A stretch of DNA of 36,092 nt from Acidobacteriota bacterium (GCA_003158745.1 PMLC01000039.1:62309-98400), one strand, 5' to 3'; shown: positions 21,959-31,423, counted from the stretch's first letter. Numbers and translations: made by a program. Notes: generated from the letters alone by a model not told the origin.

Positions 21959-23890
21959 CCAGGGGTTTAAGGCGCGCTGCTTCGTAGTGGTGGTCATGGC
22001 CGCCACGATCTCGTCCAGGGTCTTCGACCCGAGGTCACCGCGGTGGCGGACCCTGACCGAGGCGCCCCCGGCCTCGGCCTCGCGCGCGCCGACGATCAGC
22101 AGCACCGGCACCTTGCCCAGCTCGCCGTCGCGGATTTTCGCGCCGAGCTTCTCCGACCGCTCGTCGACGTCGGCACGGAGTCCGGCCGCCACGAGGCGCG
22201 ACTTCACCGCCCGCGCGGCGTCCAGGAACTTGTCCGAAACCGGCAGCACGCGCGCCTGCTCCGGAGCGAGCCAGAGCGGCAGGTCACCGGCGAAGTGCTC
22301 GAGCATCACCGCGAAAAAGCGCTCGACGGAGCCGAGCACGGCGCGGTGCAGCATCACGGGCCGCTGCTCGCCGCCGTCCTCACCGACGTACGCCAACTTG
22401 AAGCGCTCGGGGAGGTTCCAGTCGAGCTGGATGGTACCAAGCTGCCACTCGCGGCCGATCGCGTCGTGCACCACGAAGTCGATCTTGGGGCCGTAGAAGG
22501 CGCCGTCCCCGGCGTTGACCGTGTACGGCACGCCCCTCTCCTTCAGGCACTTCTCGAGTTGGGCCTCCGAGCTCTCCCAGAGCGCGGGGTCGCCCATCGC
22601 CTTCTCGGGCTTGGTCGAGAGGTAGATCACGGGCTCCGAAAAGCCGAACGTCCCGTACACCTCGAACATCATGTCGAACAGGGACGAGACCTCCTGCCCG
22701 ATCTGCGACGGCATACAGAAGATATGGGCGTCGTCCTGGCAGAACGAGCGCACGCGGGTGAGCCCCTGGACGACGCCCGAGCGCTCGTAACGGTGCAGCC
22801 GCCCGAAGTCCGCGATCCGCAGCGGCAGCTCTCGGTACGAGTGGGCGTGCACGCCGAAGAGCACGCAGTGCGACGGGCAGTTCATCGGCTTGAGGCCGAA
22901 CTCGTGCTCGTCCACCTCGCTGAAGAACATGTTCTCCTTGTAGTGGAAGTAGTGGCCGGAGGTCTTCCACAGCTCCGCATCGAAGAGCTGCGGCGTGATG
23001 ACCTCCTGGTAGCCGTACTTCACGTACAGGGAGCGCATGAAGGCGAGCAGCTGGTTGTAGACCAGGGCACCCTTCGGGTGGAAGAACGGCGAGGCCGGGG
23101 CAAGCGGCGAGAACGAGAAGAGGTCGAGGTCCTTGCCGAGCCGGCGGTGGTCGCGGCGGCGGGCCTCCTCGATCTTCGCGAAGTAGGCGTCCAGCTCGTC
23201 CCTGGTGGCGAACGCGGTGCCGTAGATGCGTTGCAGCATCTCGTTGCGCTCGTCGCCCTTGAAGTACGCGCCCGACGTGTCGATCAGCTTGAAGGCGCCG
23301 ATCTGGTCGGTGCGCTGGACGTGCGGGCCACGACAGAGGTCCACGAACTCGCCGTGCTGGAACACCGTAATCTCGTCGCCCTCGGGAATGTCCGCCAGGC
23401 GCACGAGCTTGATCTCCTCTTTCCGGTTCTTGAAGATCGCCGCGGCCTGCGTGCGGGTCACGACCTTGCGCTCGAACGGCCTTGCCTCCTTGACGATACG
23501 GGCCATCTCCTGCTCGATCTTCTCGAGGTCCTCGGGGGTGAACCCGCGCGGGAAGCGGAAGTCGTACTGAAACTTCTCCGCGTGGTCCTGGCGGCCGGCG
23601 TCGATGATGGTGCCGGGGAACAGGCGCTCGACCGCGTCCGCGAGGACGTGCTCGGCGGAGTGGCGGATCACGACCCCTGCCTCGGGGTCCCTGGGCGTGA
23701 GCACGCGGAACTTCCCCGACCGCCTGATCGGCGCCCGCAGGTCCACGATCGCCCCGTCGATCTCGCCCGCCACGGCCGCCTTCGCAAGGCGCTCCCCTAT
23801 CGTCCGCGCCACCTCGAGAGGTGTCGCGCCCGCCGGGAACTCCCGCGCGCTGCCGTCAGGCAAGGTCAATGTGATCTTCTCTGCACTCAT
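21944..23890 (-). CDS. thrS: threonine-tRNA ligase
   Basis: A 648-residue class II synthetase of normal length. The TGS domain occupies residues 1-65 (MSAEKITLTLPDGSAREFPA). The editing domain shows the HxxxH zinc-like motif in VIRHSAEHVLADAV. The catalytic core has the zinc ligands Cys in MNCPSHC, His in GRLHRYERSG and His in MLHRAVLGS, plus motif 2 VRSFCQDDAHIFC. The C-terminal anticodon domain has VLPVSDKF and VRHRGDLGSKTLDEIV. ATG 23890 starts 62 bases after a strong terminator that follows two tRNA genes, so thrS either has a promoter in that short space or depends on readthrough. Confidence 0.97.
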   Translation of the reverse strand: MSAEKITLTLPDGSAREFPAGATPLEVARTIGERLAKAAVAGEIDGAIVDLRAPIRRSGKFRVLTPRDPEAGVVIRHSAEHVLADAVERLFPGTIIDAGRQDHAEKFQYDFRFPRGFTPEDLEKIEQEMARIVKEARPFERKVVTRTQAAAIFKNRKEEIKLVRLADIPEGDEITVFQHGEFVDLCRGPHVQRTDQIGAFKLIDTSGAYFKGDERNEMLQRIYGTAFATRDELDAYFAKIEEARRRDHRRLGKDLDLFSFSPLAPASPFFHPKGALVYNQLLAFMRSLYVKYGYQEVITPQLFDAELWKTSGHYFHYKENMFFSEVDEHEFGLKPMNCPSHCVLFGVHAHSYRELPLRIADFGRLHRYERSGVVQGLTRVRSFCQDDAHIFCMPSQIGQEVSSLFDMMFEVYGTFGFSEPVIYLSTKPEKAMGDPALWESSEAQLEKCLKERGVPYTVNAGDGAFYGPKIDFVVHDAIGREWQLGTIQLDWNLPERFKLAYVGEDGGEQRPVMLHRAVLGSVERFFAVMLEHFAGDLPLWLAPEQARVLPVSDKFLDAARAVKSRLVAAGLRADVDERSEKLGAKIRDGELGKVPVLLIVGAREAEAGGASVRVRHRGDLGSKTLDEIVAAMTTTTKQRALNPWPEAQ

Positions 23891-23952
23891 GGCCGGATCC
23901 CCCGACCTCCACTCCCGCGCCGTTCCGGAACGATTCCCGAACCGTCGCACAA

Positions 23953-23983
23953 CAAAAAAGCCGTCCTCCGAAACGGGGACGGC
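23953..23983 (-). terminator. intrinsic terminator between tRNA-Val genes and thrS
   Basis: On the minus strand GCCGTCC pairs with GGACGGC (arms at 23977-23983 and 23960-23966), with an inner CCG/CGG helix, followed directly by six T. This is the most canonical intrinsic terminator in the window. It ends the tRNA transcript and could also act as a thrS attenuator. Confidence 0.85.
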
Positions 23984-24006
23984 ACTGGCAAGCCACGCTC
24001 CAAACG

Positions 24007-24082
24007 TGGTAGGCGCGTGCGGGCTCGAACCGCAGACCTCATCCGTGTGAGGGATGCGCTCTACCAACTGAGCTACGCGCCT
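24007..24082 (-). tRNA. tRNA-Val (anticodon CAC)
   Basis: A 76-base cloverleaf on the minus strand. The acceptor stem is AGGCGCG / CGCGCCT, followed by A73 and an encoded CCA. U8-A9, the D arm GCTCAGTTGGTAGAGC, an anticodon stem CATCC/GGATG around loop CTCACAC (anticodon CAC, codon GUG) and the T arm with TTCGAGC are all present. It lies 32 bases downstream of a second tRNA-Val. Confidence 0.96.
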
Positions 24083-24114
24083 GTAGCTTACTCGTCTGCG
24101 GAGCCGACACGACA

Positions 24115-24192
24115 TGGTAGGCGCGAGCGGACTCGAACCGCTGACCTCTACCGTGTCAAGGTAGCGCTCTAACCAAGCTGAGCTACGCGCCT
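24115..24192 (-). tRNA. tRNA-Val (anticodon GAC)
   Basis: A 78-base cloverleaf on the minus strand with the same acceptor stem AGGCGCG / CGCGCCT, A73 and encoded CCA. The D loop is longer (AGCTTGGTTA). The anticodon stem CTACC/GGTAG holds loop TTGACAC, anticodon GAC, reading GUC/GUU. The T arm carries TTCGAGT. It shares the acceptor stem and probably the transcript with the tRNA-Val(CAC) gene. Confidence 0.96.
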
Positions 24193-24290
24193 GCTCCGCG
24201 GGCTGCCGGCGGGCGTCCTCGAGAGCCCACGGCTCCGCGAGGCTCTTATGGCCCGCCCTCGTCCCCAATTTCACTGCCAAAGAACACAAG

Positions 24291-24305
24291 CCCGGAAAAA
24301 CCGGG
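24291..24305 (-). terminator. short hairpin upstream of the tRNA genes
   Basis: CCCGG and CCGGG flank a 5-base A (T on the minus strand) loop, followed on the minus strand by CTTGTGTTCTTTGG. It could end the hydrolase transcript before the tRNA genes. The T-rich tail is broken. Confidence 0.35.
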
Positions 24306-24356
24306 AGGGTCACTCTAGCCCAGCCGGCCCGATACCGTCAAGCACACACAAGAAAA

Positions 24357-24420
24357 GAGCCGAGGAGCAGAGGGCTGAGGGGAAAGGGACAAAGCACCGC
24401 TTGCTCCTCGGCTCCTCTGC
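24357..24420. repeat. inverted octamer arrays (GCAGAGGA family)
   Basis: Left arm 24357-24388: GAGCCGAG, GAGCAGAG, GGCTGAGG, GGAAAGGG. Right arm 24403-24420: GCTCCTCG, GCTCCTCT, GC. The loop is about 14 bases. Same motif and geometry as the element at 11375-11457, more than 12 kb away. It lies 3' of the minus-strand hydrolase gene. Confidence 0.85.
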
Positions 24421-24457
24421 CGCAGTTGGTGTGGGTGTAGCGACGCAGCCGGCAACT

Positions 24458-25279
24458 TCAGGCGGGTCGGGCGACGACGCCCAGCCCGCGCAGGAACTCG
24501 ACGAGGGTCCGGCCCATAGCTTTGGCGCTCTCGAGCGGCACCAAATGCCCACTTCCCGGGACCACCACTGACCGCGAGCCCGGGATACGCGCCGCGAGAA
24601 GTTCGGCCATCGCGACGAACTCGGGCACCTCGTGCTCGCCGCGCAGGATCAGGGTCGGCGCCGCGATCTCCGCAAGACGGTCGGTGACTGCCCAGTCGCG
24701 GTCCGGCACGTCGCGGACCGACGCCAGGTACTCCCCGGCAGGAAACGTGAGCACCATGGCTTCAAGCCGCTCCCGAGTTCCAGGGCGAGCCGCCGCCCTG
24801 GCGATCAGGGGGTGTGCGAGCCACACCTCGCGCATCGCCGGCTGCACCCCCCGCGCCCGGATCGCCCGGGCCAACTCCCGGAACGAGGTCATCATCGCCT
24901 CCGGGAGCGAATAGTCGGGCACGAGCGGCCCAATGAGCACGAGCGAGCGCACGAGGTCCGGGCGGCGCAGCGCGCACTCGAGCGCGATGCCGCCGCCCTT
25001 GGAGAGGCCGACGATGTGCGCAGCGGGGGGCCCGAGACACTCGATCAACCCGGCGAGGTCCGCGGTGTGGTCGCCCCAGCGGTAACCGCTCGGAGGCGAG
25101 CCGCTACGTCCATGCCCTCTCTGGTCGTACCTGACAACGCGGAAACCTGCGCCCATCAGCTCGGGCGCGACTTCGTCCCACACCCGAAGGTCGAGTGTGT
25201 GCCCGTGGAGCAGGACGACCGCTTCGCCGGCGCCCTCGGTGATGACGTTGAGCGCGACGCCGTCGCGTTCGATGATCAT
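24458..25279 (-). CDS. alpha/beta hydrolase (enol-lactonase-like)
   Basis: A 273-residue protein. ATG 25279 begins MIIERDGVALNVITEG, the normal first strands. The oxyanion motif is LLHGHTLD, then RYDQRGHGRSG, with nucleophile Ser in GLSKGGG and base His in GSGHLVPLE. The acid position, normally GxxD, reads RGEHEVPEF, so the Asp is replaced or shifted. The fold resembles 3-oxoadipate enol-lactonase or non-haem haloperoxidase, but no aromatic-degradation genes are nearby. It is unrelated in position to the three hydrolases of the acyl cluster. Both ends are bounded by repeat arrays. Confidence 0.8.
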   Translation of the reverse strand: MIIERDGVALNVITEGAGEAVVLLHGHTLDLRVWDEVAPELMGAGFRVVRYDQRGHGRSGSPPSGYRWGDHTADLAGLIECLGPPAAHIVGLSKGGGIALECALRRPDLVRSLVLIGPLVPDYSLPEAMMTSFRELARAIRARGVQPAMREVWLAHPLIARAAARPGTRERLEAMVLTFPAGEYLASVRDVPDRDWAVTDRLAEIAAPTLILRGEHEVPEFVAMAELLAARIPGSRSVVVPGSGHLVPLESAKAMGRTLVEFLRGLGVVARPA

Positions 25280-25287
25280 GGACGGTC

Positions 25288-25457
25288 CAAAGAACAGAGG
25301 GGCAAAGGGAAAAGGTGAAAGGTCAAACGTAAAGCACAGGAAACCGTGGAGGGACAGGGGCAACGAACGCTGACCACGGGTATTTGTCTTCCCTTTGCCC
25401 TTTGACCTTTCCCATTTGACCTCTTTGTTGCCCTTTTGCCTTTCCCGTTTGACCTCT
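25288..25457. repeat. inverted heptamer arrays (AAAGGTC/CCTTTGA family), long copy
   Basis: Left arm about 25288-25345, purine-rich (GGCAAAG, GGAAAAG, GTGAAAG, GTCAAAC, GTAAAGC). Right arm 25388-25457 is pyrimidine-rich (CTTCCCT, TTGCCCT, TTGACCT, TTCCCAT, TTGACCT and further units). The right arm ends one base before the stop codon of the upstream lipoprotein gene. This is the longest array pair of its family here. Confidence 0.85.
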
Positions 25458-25458
25458 A

Positions 25459-26367
25459 TCAGCGGGCCGTTTTGAACGTGAAGCTCCCGGCCTTTTCCAT
25501 TGCCTTGCCCGAGATGCCTTCCACGCCGTCCTGGTCGAGCGTCACGTGAAATGTGTCCCCGGGGGCGAGGTCTGTCCGCGGCTCCCAGATCACCCACCAG
25601 TGCTCGGGGTCGTAGCTCACCTGGCCGGCCACCAGCCCGCTGGACTCGCCCAGCACGGTCACGCTATCCCCCTTGACCTCGGCCGGCCGCAACGGCTCCG
25701 ACATCGAGAAGAGCACTCGTGGCCGCCGGGCCGCAACGAGCGCCCCCGAAGCCGGAAAGTGCGAGGTCACCACCGGGGCCAACGCGGGGCCGGGTCCTGT
25801 CGAGCCTGCCACGAACGTCACGCCGATGCTGACATGGAAGACCACGTCGGCGAGGCCGGGCGGGGGCGGGGGCGGGACCGGCAAGCCTTGGTGTCCCCCT
25901 TTGGCGAGGATCACCCCAATCGCCACAACGGTCACGACGCCGAGTGCGACCAGACCCGTCGAAACGTGGTCGAGCACCGCCTGGACCTCGGTGACCGACC
26001 CCTCTTTGACTGCCACGCCGGTGGCATTGTCGCCCAGCCGCACCACGTTGCCCGCCTCGTCCAGGCGCGCGGGGAAGCGCAGCCGATAGCTGCCTGGAGG
26101 CAGGTCGACCACGGTCCACGTCGGGTTGAGAGATCGGAAGACAGGCACCCACGTCTTGCCGTCCTGCCGCTGCAACTCTCCGAGGATCCCCGAGGGGCTC
26201 GGTCGGCCGCCACGCCGTGCGCTGTCGTCGGCGAAAACCCGCGCTGCGACGCCGCCGCCAGTGCCGGAAGCTGGGTGCGAGCCGGTCGCCTCTACCGAAA
26301 CGCAACTCGACAGGGTCAATGTGAGTTGCCCGACGGCGAGAAGCACCGCAATGGAGCGCCGGATCAT
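25459..26367 (-). CDS. putative lipoprotein with Ig-like (Big_5/SbsA) domain
   Basis: A 302-residue protein. ATG 26367 gives MIRRSIAVLLAVGQLTLTLS followed by Ser-Cys22, an LSSC lipobox, so it is probably lipid-anchored. Residues about 60-130 include GSYRLRFPARLDEAGNVVRL, a carboxypeptidase-regulatory-like beta fold. A hydrophobic stretch at 138-156 (GLVALGVVTVVAIGVILAKG) is followed by a run of prolines (VPPPPPPG). Residues about 197-302 match the SbsA/Big_5 Ig-like pattern (HFPASGALVAARRPRVLFSM, TFHVTLDQDGVEGISGKAM). A structural or adhesive envelope role is likely; no enzyme motif is seen. Having both a lipobox and an internal membrane-like helix is odd. Confidence 0.7.
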   Translation of the reverse strand: MIRRSIAVLLAVGQLTLTLSSCVSVEATGSHPASGTGGGVAARVFADDSARRGGRPSPSGILGELQRQDGKTWVPVFRSLNPTWTVVDLPPGSYRLRFPARLDEAGNVVRLGDNATGVAVKEGSVTEVQAVLDHVSTGLVALGVVTVVAIGVILAKGGHQGLPVPPPPPPGLADVVFHVSIGVTFVAGSTGPGPALAPVVTSHFPASGALVAARRPRVLFSMSEPLRPAEVKGDSVTVLGESSGLVAGQVSYDPEHWWVIWEPRTDLAPGDTFHVTLDQDGVEGISGKAMEKAGSFTFKTAR

Positions 26368-26410
26368 GCTCGAAGTGTCGCACTCGGTATCGCCGCGCGC
26401 AAGCAACGTG

Positions 26411-26587
26411 GAGAAGGTTAAAGGTGAAACGGAAGAGGCAAAAACGAAAGACAAGTCAGGGCTCGATCTGCACATCGGTACTTCTTCTCCTCTGCCCGTC
26501 CGCTCCCCTGCTCCTCGGCTGATCGGAGAGGTTGGAACTCCGGGTTCTCGTCTTCCCTTTGACCTCTTACCTTTGACCTTTCACGGC
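26411..26587. repeat. composite inverted arrays (heptamer outside, octamer inside)
   Basis: Left heptamer arm 26411-26452 (AAGGTTA, AAGGTGA, AACGGAA and further units) and right heptamer arm 26551-26587 (CCCTTTG, ACCTCTT, ACCTTTG, ACCTTTC) enclose an octamer array at 26486-26528 (TCCTCTGC, CCGTCCGC, TCCCCTGC, TCCTCGGC). Two families are nested in one gap between trpA and the lipoprotein gene. Confidence 0.8.
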
Positions 26588-26594
26588 CTGCATC

Positions 26595-27394
26595 TCACTT
26601 CCTCCGCGTCGCGAGAGCGAACGAGCGCGCGATCGCCTCGACCTCGCCGGGCAGCTCGGGAACGTCACCGAGCTCGCCGATCCGCTCGACGAGTGCCGAG
26701 CCGACCACCACTCCGTCGGCGAACTGGGCAATCCGGGTGACCTGCTCGGGCGTCGAGACGCCGAAACCGACGACCACCCTGGCCTTGGCGAGCTTGCGCA
26801 CCAGCCGGACCTGATCCTCGAGACCCTCCTCAAGTGAGGTGCGCGGCCCGGTTACTCCGGCGCGAGCGATGAAGTAGACGAAGCTCCCCGCGAGGCGCCG
26901 CACCGCCTTGACGCGCGCCCGGGTCGAGGTGGGAGCCACCAGCAACACGAGTTCGATCCCAACCCGTTTCAGGGCCTCGTGTGCCACGGCCGCTTCGTCC
27001 ACGGGAACGTCCGTGAACAGCACGCCGTCCACGCCGGCCGCCGCCGCGTCCACCGCGAAGCGCGCCATGCCGTAGGCGTGCACGGGGTTGAAGTACGTGA
27101 AGAGCACGACCGGTAGCTCGCTCGAGTAGCGCAGCTCGCGGACTAATCCCAGCACTCCCGATAGGGTCGTGCCTCGCGACAGGGCCCTCTCCGCAGCGCG
27201 CTGGTTCGTCGGGCCATCCGCGATCGGGTCGGTGAACGGCACGCCGAGCTCGAGGATGTCCGCCCCTGCGCGCTCGAGGGCGCGGGCCAGCACGACGGTG
27301 CGCTCCGGGTTCGGGTCACCGGCGGTGATGTAGGGGATGAACGCGGCGCGTTTCGCCTTCCGTGCCCGCGTGAATGCGCGCTCGATCCGCCCGC

Positions 27395-27398
<4 letters not shown>
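26595..27398 (-). CDS. trpA: tryptophan synthase alpha subunit
   Basis: A 267-residue TIM barrel that cleaves indole-3-glycerol phosphate and channels indole to TrpB. The catalytic Glu and Asp lie in [21 protein letters not shown] near residue 23, [12 protein letters not shown] and the phosphate-site region [12 protein letters not shown] and [10 protein letters not shown] are family hallmarks. ATG 27398 overlaps the trpB stop as ATGA, giving coupling and equal output. It is the last gene of the trp operon, followed by a composite repeat element. Confidence 0.97.
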
Positions 27399-28588
<1,190 letters not shown>

Positions 28589-28936
28589 AACACCCCCAGG
28601 AAGCGGCCAAACGCTCAGAGGTTCGGACGTTTGACGGTTCGGAGAAGACAGTGAAGAGTGAAGAGTTGAGAGTGAAGAGTTCAAGAACCGCAGCAGCGCT
28701 GCGGCTCCGGTTCGAAGGCGCACAGGCTCGAAAGCTCGAAGGAGAAAGTGAAGGGTGAAGAGTCGAGAGTGAAGATTTGAGAGAAAGCGCACGGGCGGGA
28801 GCGGCGCCTCGAGCGGCCGGTGTTGGCTCACGCCACTGCCGAACCCCGAAAGACGCGGACGCCTTCCCCGGATGCTGGCACGCAGTTCGCCGCCCCAATT
28901 GGGATCTCAGGTCTTTCAACTCTTCACTCTTCACTC
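28589..28936. repeat. 348-base repeat cluster between trpF and trpB
   Basis: No credible gene. It contains a GTTCGGAC octamer array (28609-28642), an AGTGAAG heptamer array (28649-28684), a perfect hairpin CCGCAGC/GCTGCGG (28688-28704), a GGCTCGAA octamer array (28709-28742) and a second AGTGAAG heptamer array (28744-28782). After about 130 unique bases come the inverted heptamer arm TCAACTC/TTCACTC (28912-28950) and an octamer arm (28957-28974), both inside the trpF 3' end. The order octamer-heptamer on the left mirrors heptamer-octamer on the right. Confidence 0.85.
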
Positions 28937-29581
28937 TCAACTCTTCACTCGTCCTTCCTCGAACGTTCGAACGCCCTTGACCGCCGCGATGAAGCGGCGG
29001 ACCTTGTCGAGGTCCTTGCGACCGGGGGCCGCCTCGACTCCGCTCGCAACGTCGACCCCGGCCGGACCGACCTGCGCCACCGCACCCGCGACGTTTTCCG
29101 GCGTGAGCCCCCCGGCAAGCCAGAACTCGAGGCCAGCGGGCGCTTCGGCTAGCAGGTTCCAGTCGAATGGCGTGCCGGTACCGCCGCCGGACGGCGATGC
29201 GGTGTCGAACAACACGCGCGCCACCCATGCGTACTCCGCCACCTTGCCCAAGTCAATTTGCTGGCCGACCGAGATCGCCTTGATGACCCGAGCACGGCCT
29301 CCGAGCGCTTCGCACATCTCCGGAGGCTCGCTGCCGTGCAGCTGCACGAGGTCGAGAGCCGCGTCGACCCGCACCTTCCGGACCGTGGCTTCGTCCTCGT
29401 CCCGGAATACCCCGACCTTCGGCACCCCTTCGATGACTCGGATCCACGACGACGCGGAGGTCTCCAACGAACGGCTCGACTCCGGGAAGAACACGAAACC
29501 CAGGAAATCCGCACCCTCGACCGCGGCTGCCCGCGCATCGGTCGGGGTCGTGAGTCCGCAGATCTTGACCGTCACGCGCAT
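28937..29581 (-). CDS. trpF: phosphoribosylanthranilate isomerase with repeat-derived tail
   Basis: A 214-residue TIM-barrel isomerase. VKICGLTTPTDA holds the catalytic Cys, LVQLHGSE and VLFDTASPSGGGTGTPFDW are hallmarks with the general-acid Asp, and FWLAGGLTPENV and GVDVASGVEAAPGRKD form the phosphate site. The start overlaps the end of trpC by 10 bases. The normal end of the protein is around RRFIAAVKG. The last residues, VRTFEEGRVKS, and the stop codon are encoded by an octamer/heptamer array, so a repeat element has apparently replaced the original stop. Confidence 0.95.
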   Translation of the reverse strand: MRVTVKICGLTTPTDARAAAVEGADFLGFVFFPESSRSLETSASSWIRVIEGVPKVGVFRDEDEATVRKVRVDAALDLVQLHGSEPPEMCEALGGRARVIKAISVGQQIDLGKVAEYAWVARVLFDTASPSGGGTGTPFDWNLLAEAPAGLEFWLAGGLTPENVAGAVAQVGPAGVDVASGVEAAPGRKDLDKVRRFIAAVKGVRTFEEGRVKS

Positions 29582-30375
29582 GCGACGAGCTCCGCGAGGC
29601 TCGCACTCGGGTCGGCCGAGCTCAGGAGGTATTCCCCGACGAGGAAGTGCCGCAGGCCGAGCCTTGCGACTCCGCGAACGTCGTCGGGGCCGCCGACCCC
29701 GCTCTCCATCACGACGATCCGGTCCCGAGGGACCCGGTCCGCCAGCCTCGTCGCGGCTTCGAAGTCCACTCGGAAGCTGTCGAGGTTACGAGAGTTAATG
29801 CCTATGAGCCGTGCCGGCAGCGCGACGAGCCGGTCCAGGTCGCGCTCGTCGTAGGCCTCGACGAGAGTCTCCAGGCCCAACTCTTCCGCGACCGCCAGCA
29901 TCTCGGCGAGCGCCGCACCCGGCAGCACACGCGCGATCAGCAGCACCGCGTCGCCACCGAGGATCGCGACCTCGAAGAGCTGGCGCGGCGCGAGGAGGAA
30001 GTCCTTTTGCAGGACCGGCAGCGCCACCGCACGCCGTACCGCCGGCACCCACCCCGGCTGTCCTGCGAAGAAATCCGGCTCGGTCACGACCGAGATCGCT
30101 GCGGCTCCACCGGTCTGGTAGGCGCGCGCCAACTCCACTGCGTCAAAGGGCTGCCGCAGCCAGCCTCTCGATGGGGAGCGCCGCTTGCACTCGGCGATGA
30201 CGCGCACCCCGGGCGCCGCGAGCGAGCCGGCGAGACTCCGCCTTCCTTCCCTTCGGCGGACCCCCGCGGCCTCACGAGCGCGCGCCTCCAGCTGCGGCGG
30301 CGCCGGGTCCCTGGCCAGCCTGGCAATCACCGCCTCGGTGATCTGGACGAGGATGTCCGGTCCGGGTGCTCTCAT
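29572..30375 (-). CDS. trpC: indole-3-glycerol phosphate synthase
   Basis: A 267-residue TIM barrel closing the indole ring from CdRP. VIAECKRRSPSRGW contains the catalytic Glu/Lys pair; ISVVTEPDFFAG, LPVLQKDFLL with the catalytic Lys, GINSRNLDSFRVD and VMESGVGGPDDV complete the active site. ATG 30375 overlaps the trpD stop as ATGA, and the 3' end overlaps trpF by 10 bases. It is a single-function gene, not the TrpC-TrpF fusion of E. coli. Confidence 0.96.
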   Translation of the reverse strand: MRAPGPDILVQITEAVIARLARDPAPPQLEARAREAAGVRRREGRRSLAGSLAAPGVRVIAECKRRSPSRGWLRQPFDAVELARAYQTGGAAAISVVTEPDFFAGQPGWVPAVRRAVALPVLQKDFLLAPRQLFEVAILGGDAVLLIARVLPGAALAEMLAVAEELGLETLVEAYDERDLDRLVALPARLIGINSRNLDSFRVDFEAATRLADRVPRDRIVVMESGVGGPDDVRGVARLGLRHFLVGEYLLSSADPSASLAELVACA

Positions 30376-31397
30376 CCGGCGAGCTCCCGTATCTTGCAGA
30401 TCACCGAATCGAGCTTGGTCGCGCCTCGTCCCGCAGCCAGGCACGCCCGGCTGGAGGCCAGCGCTGCCGGCAGGTTGGGCTCCGCGCCCGCGACGAGAAG
30501 TGCCGCCGCCGCGTTGAGGGCGACCGCCTCGGCTGCGGGAGAGCGCTCTCTGCCCTCCAGGATCGCACGCAGCCGCCCGGCGTTCTCCTCGGCGTCACCC
30601 CCAGCGAGGTCGGCGTGGGAGCCCCGGCCAATCCCGAGCCGCTCCGGGTCGATGGTCAGATCGCCCGTGACCAGCCCATCACGCACCTCGATCACTCGGG
30701 TGGGGGCGCACACGGACAGCTCGTCGAGGCCGTCCTCGCTGTGCACGACCCAGGCCCGCTCGGCGCCCAGCTCCGCCAGAGCTCCCGCCACCAGCGGCAT
30801 CACCTCGCGGTTGTAGACGCCGACGACCTGCCTCCTGACCCCGGCCGGGTTCGCGAGCGGCCCCAGCAGGTTGAAAGCCGTGCGCACGCCAAGGGCTCGG
30901 CGCACCGGCATCACTACCCGCATCGCGGGGTGCAGCCTCGGGGCGAACAGAAACGCGAACCCCTCCGAGTCGAGGAGCGCTCCGAGCTGCTCTGGTTCCA
31001 AATCGAGCCGCACCCCGAGCGCCTCCAGGACGTCCGCCGAGCCGCATCTCGAAGATACCGACCGGTTCCCGTGTTTGGCCACGCCGACGCCGCACGCCGC
31101 TGTGACGAGCGCCGCCCCGGTCGAGATGTTGATCGTGTGGGCGCCGTCGCCGCCCGTCCCGCACGTGTCGATGAGTCGCACCCGTGAGGTCGGGACCGCC
31201 ACGGCGAATGAACGCAGCACGCGGGCTGCGGCGGCAACCTCGACCGCGGTTTCGCCCTTGGCCCGCAGGGCGACGAGGAACGCCGCCTGCTCGGGCTCGG
31301 ACCAGTCCCCAGCCATCAGCGCCGTGAAGCACTCCTCGGTGGCCGCAGCGGGCAGGCTCTCGCGGGCGAGCAGCTTCTCCAGGACATCGCGGATCAT
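30372..31397 (-). CDS. trpD: anthranilate phosphoribosyltransferase
   Basis: A 341-residue enzyme that adds PRPP ribose phosphate to anthranilate. DTCGTGGDGAHTINIST is the PRPP loop, KHGNRSVSSRCGSADVLEALG the signature second loop, and FNLLGPLANPAG lines the anthranilate site. ATG 31397 begins MIRDVLEKLLARESL; upstream codons would only translate CAGCTGA repeats. It is not fused to TrpG. It is coupled to trpC by overlap but separated from trpG by a 142-base gap filled with arrays. Confidence 0.96.
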   Translation of the reverse strand: MIRDVLEKLLARESLPAAATEECFTALMAGDWSEPEQAAFLVALRAKGETAVEVAAAARVLRSFAVAVPTSRVRLIDTCGTGGDGAHTINISTGAALVTAACGVGVAKHGNRSVSSRCGSADVLEALGVRLDLEPEQLGALLDSEGFAFLFAPRLHPAMRVVMPVRRALGVRTAFNLLGPLANPAGVRRQVVGVYNREVMPLVAGALAELGAERAWVVHSEDGLDELSVCAPTRVIEVRDGLVTGDLTIDPERLGIGRGSHADLAGGDAEENAGRLRAILEGRERSPAAEAVALNAAAALLVAGAEPNLPAALASSRACLAAGRGATKLDSVICKIRELAG

Positions 31398-31423
31398 CGC
31401 CGGCCCACCACCCACCCACCCGG

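Noticed and set aside
28649-28782. Small peptide genes such as repeated [10 protein letters not shown] frames
   Set aside because: Period-7 arrays are stop-free in several frames by chance and give repetitive peptides. No ribosome site or start is consistently placed.
28589-28984. CRISPR array
   Set aside because: Repeat units are 7-8 bases in direct tandem with no unique spacers and no cas genes nearby.
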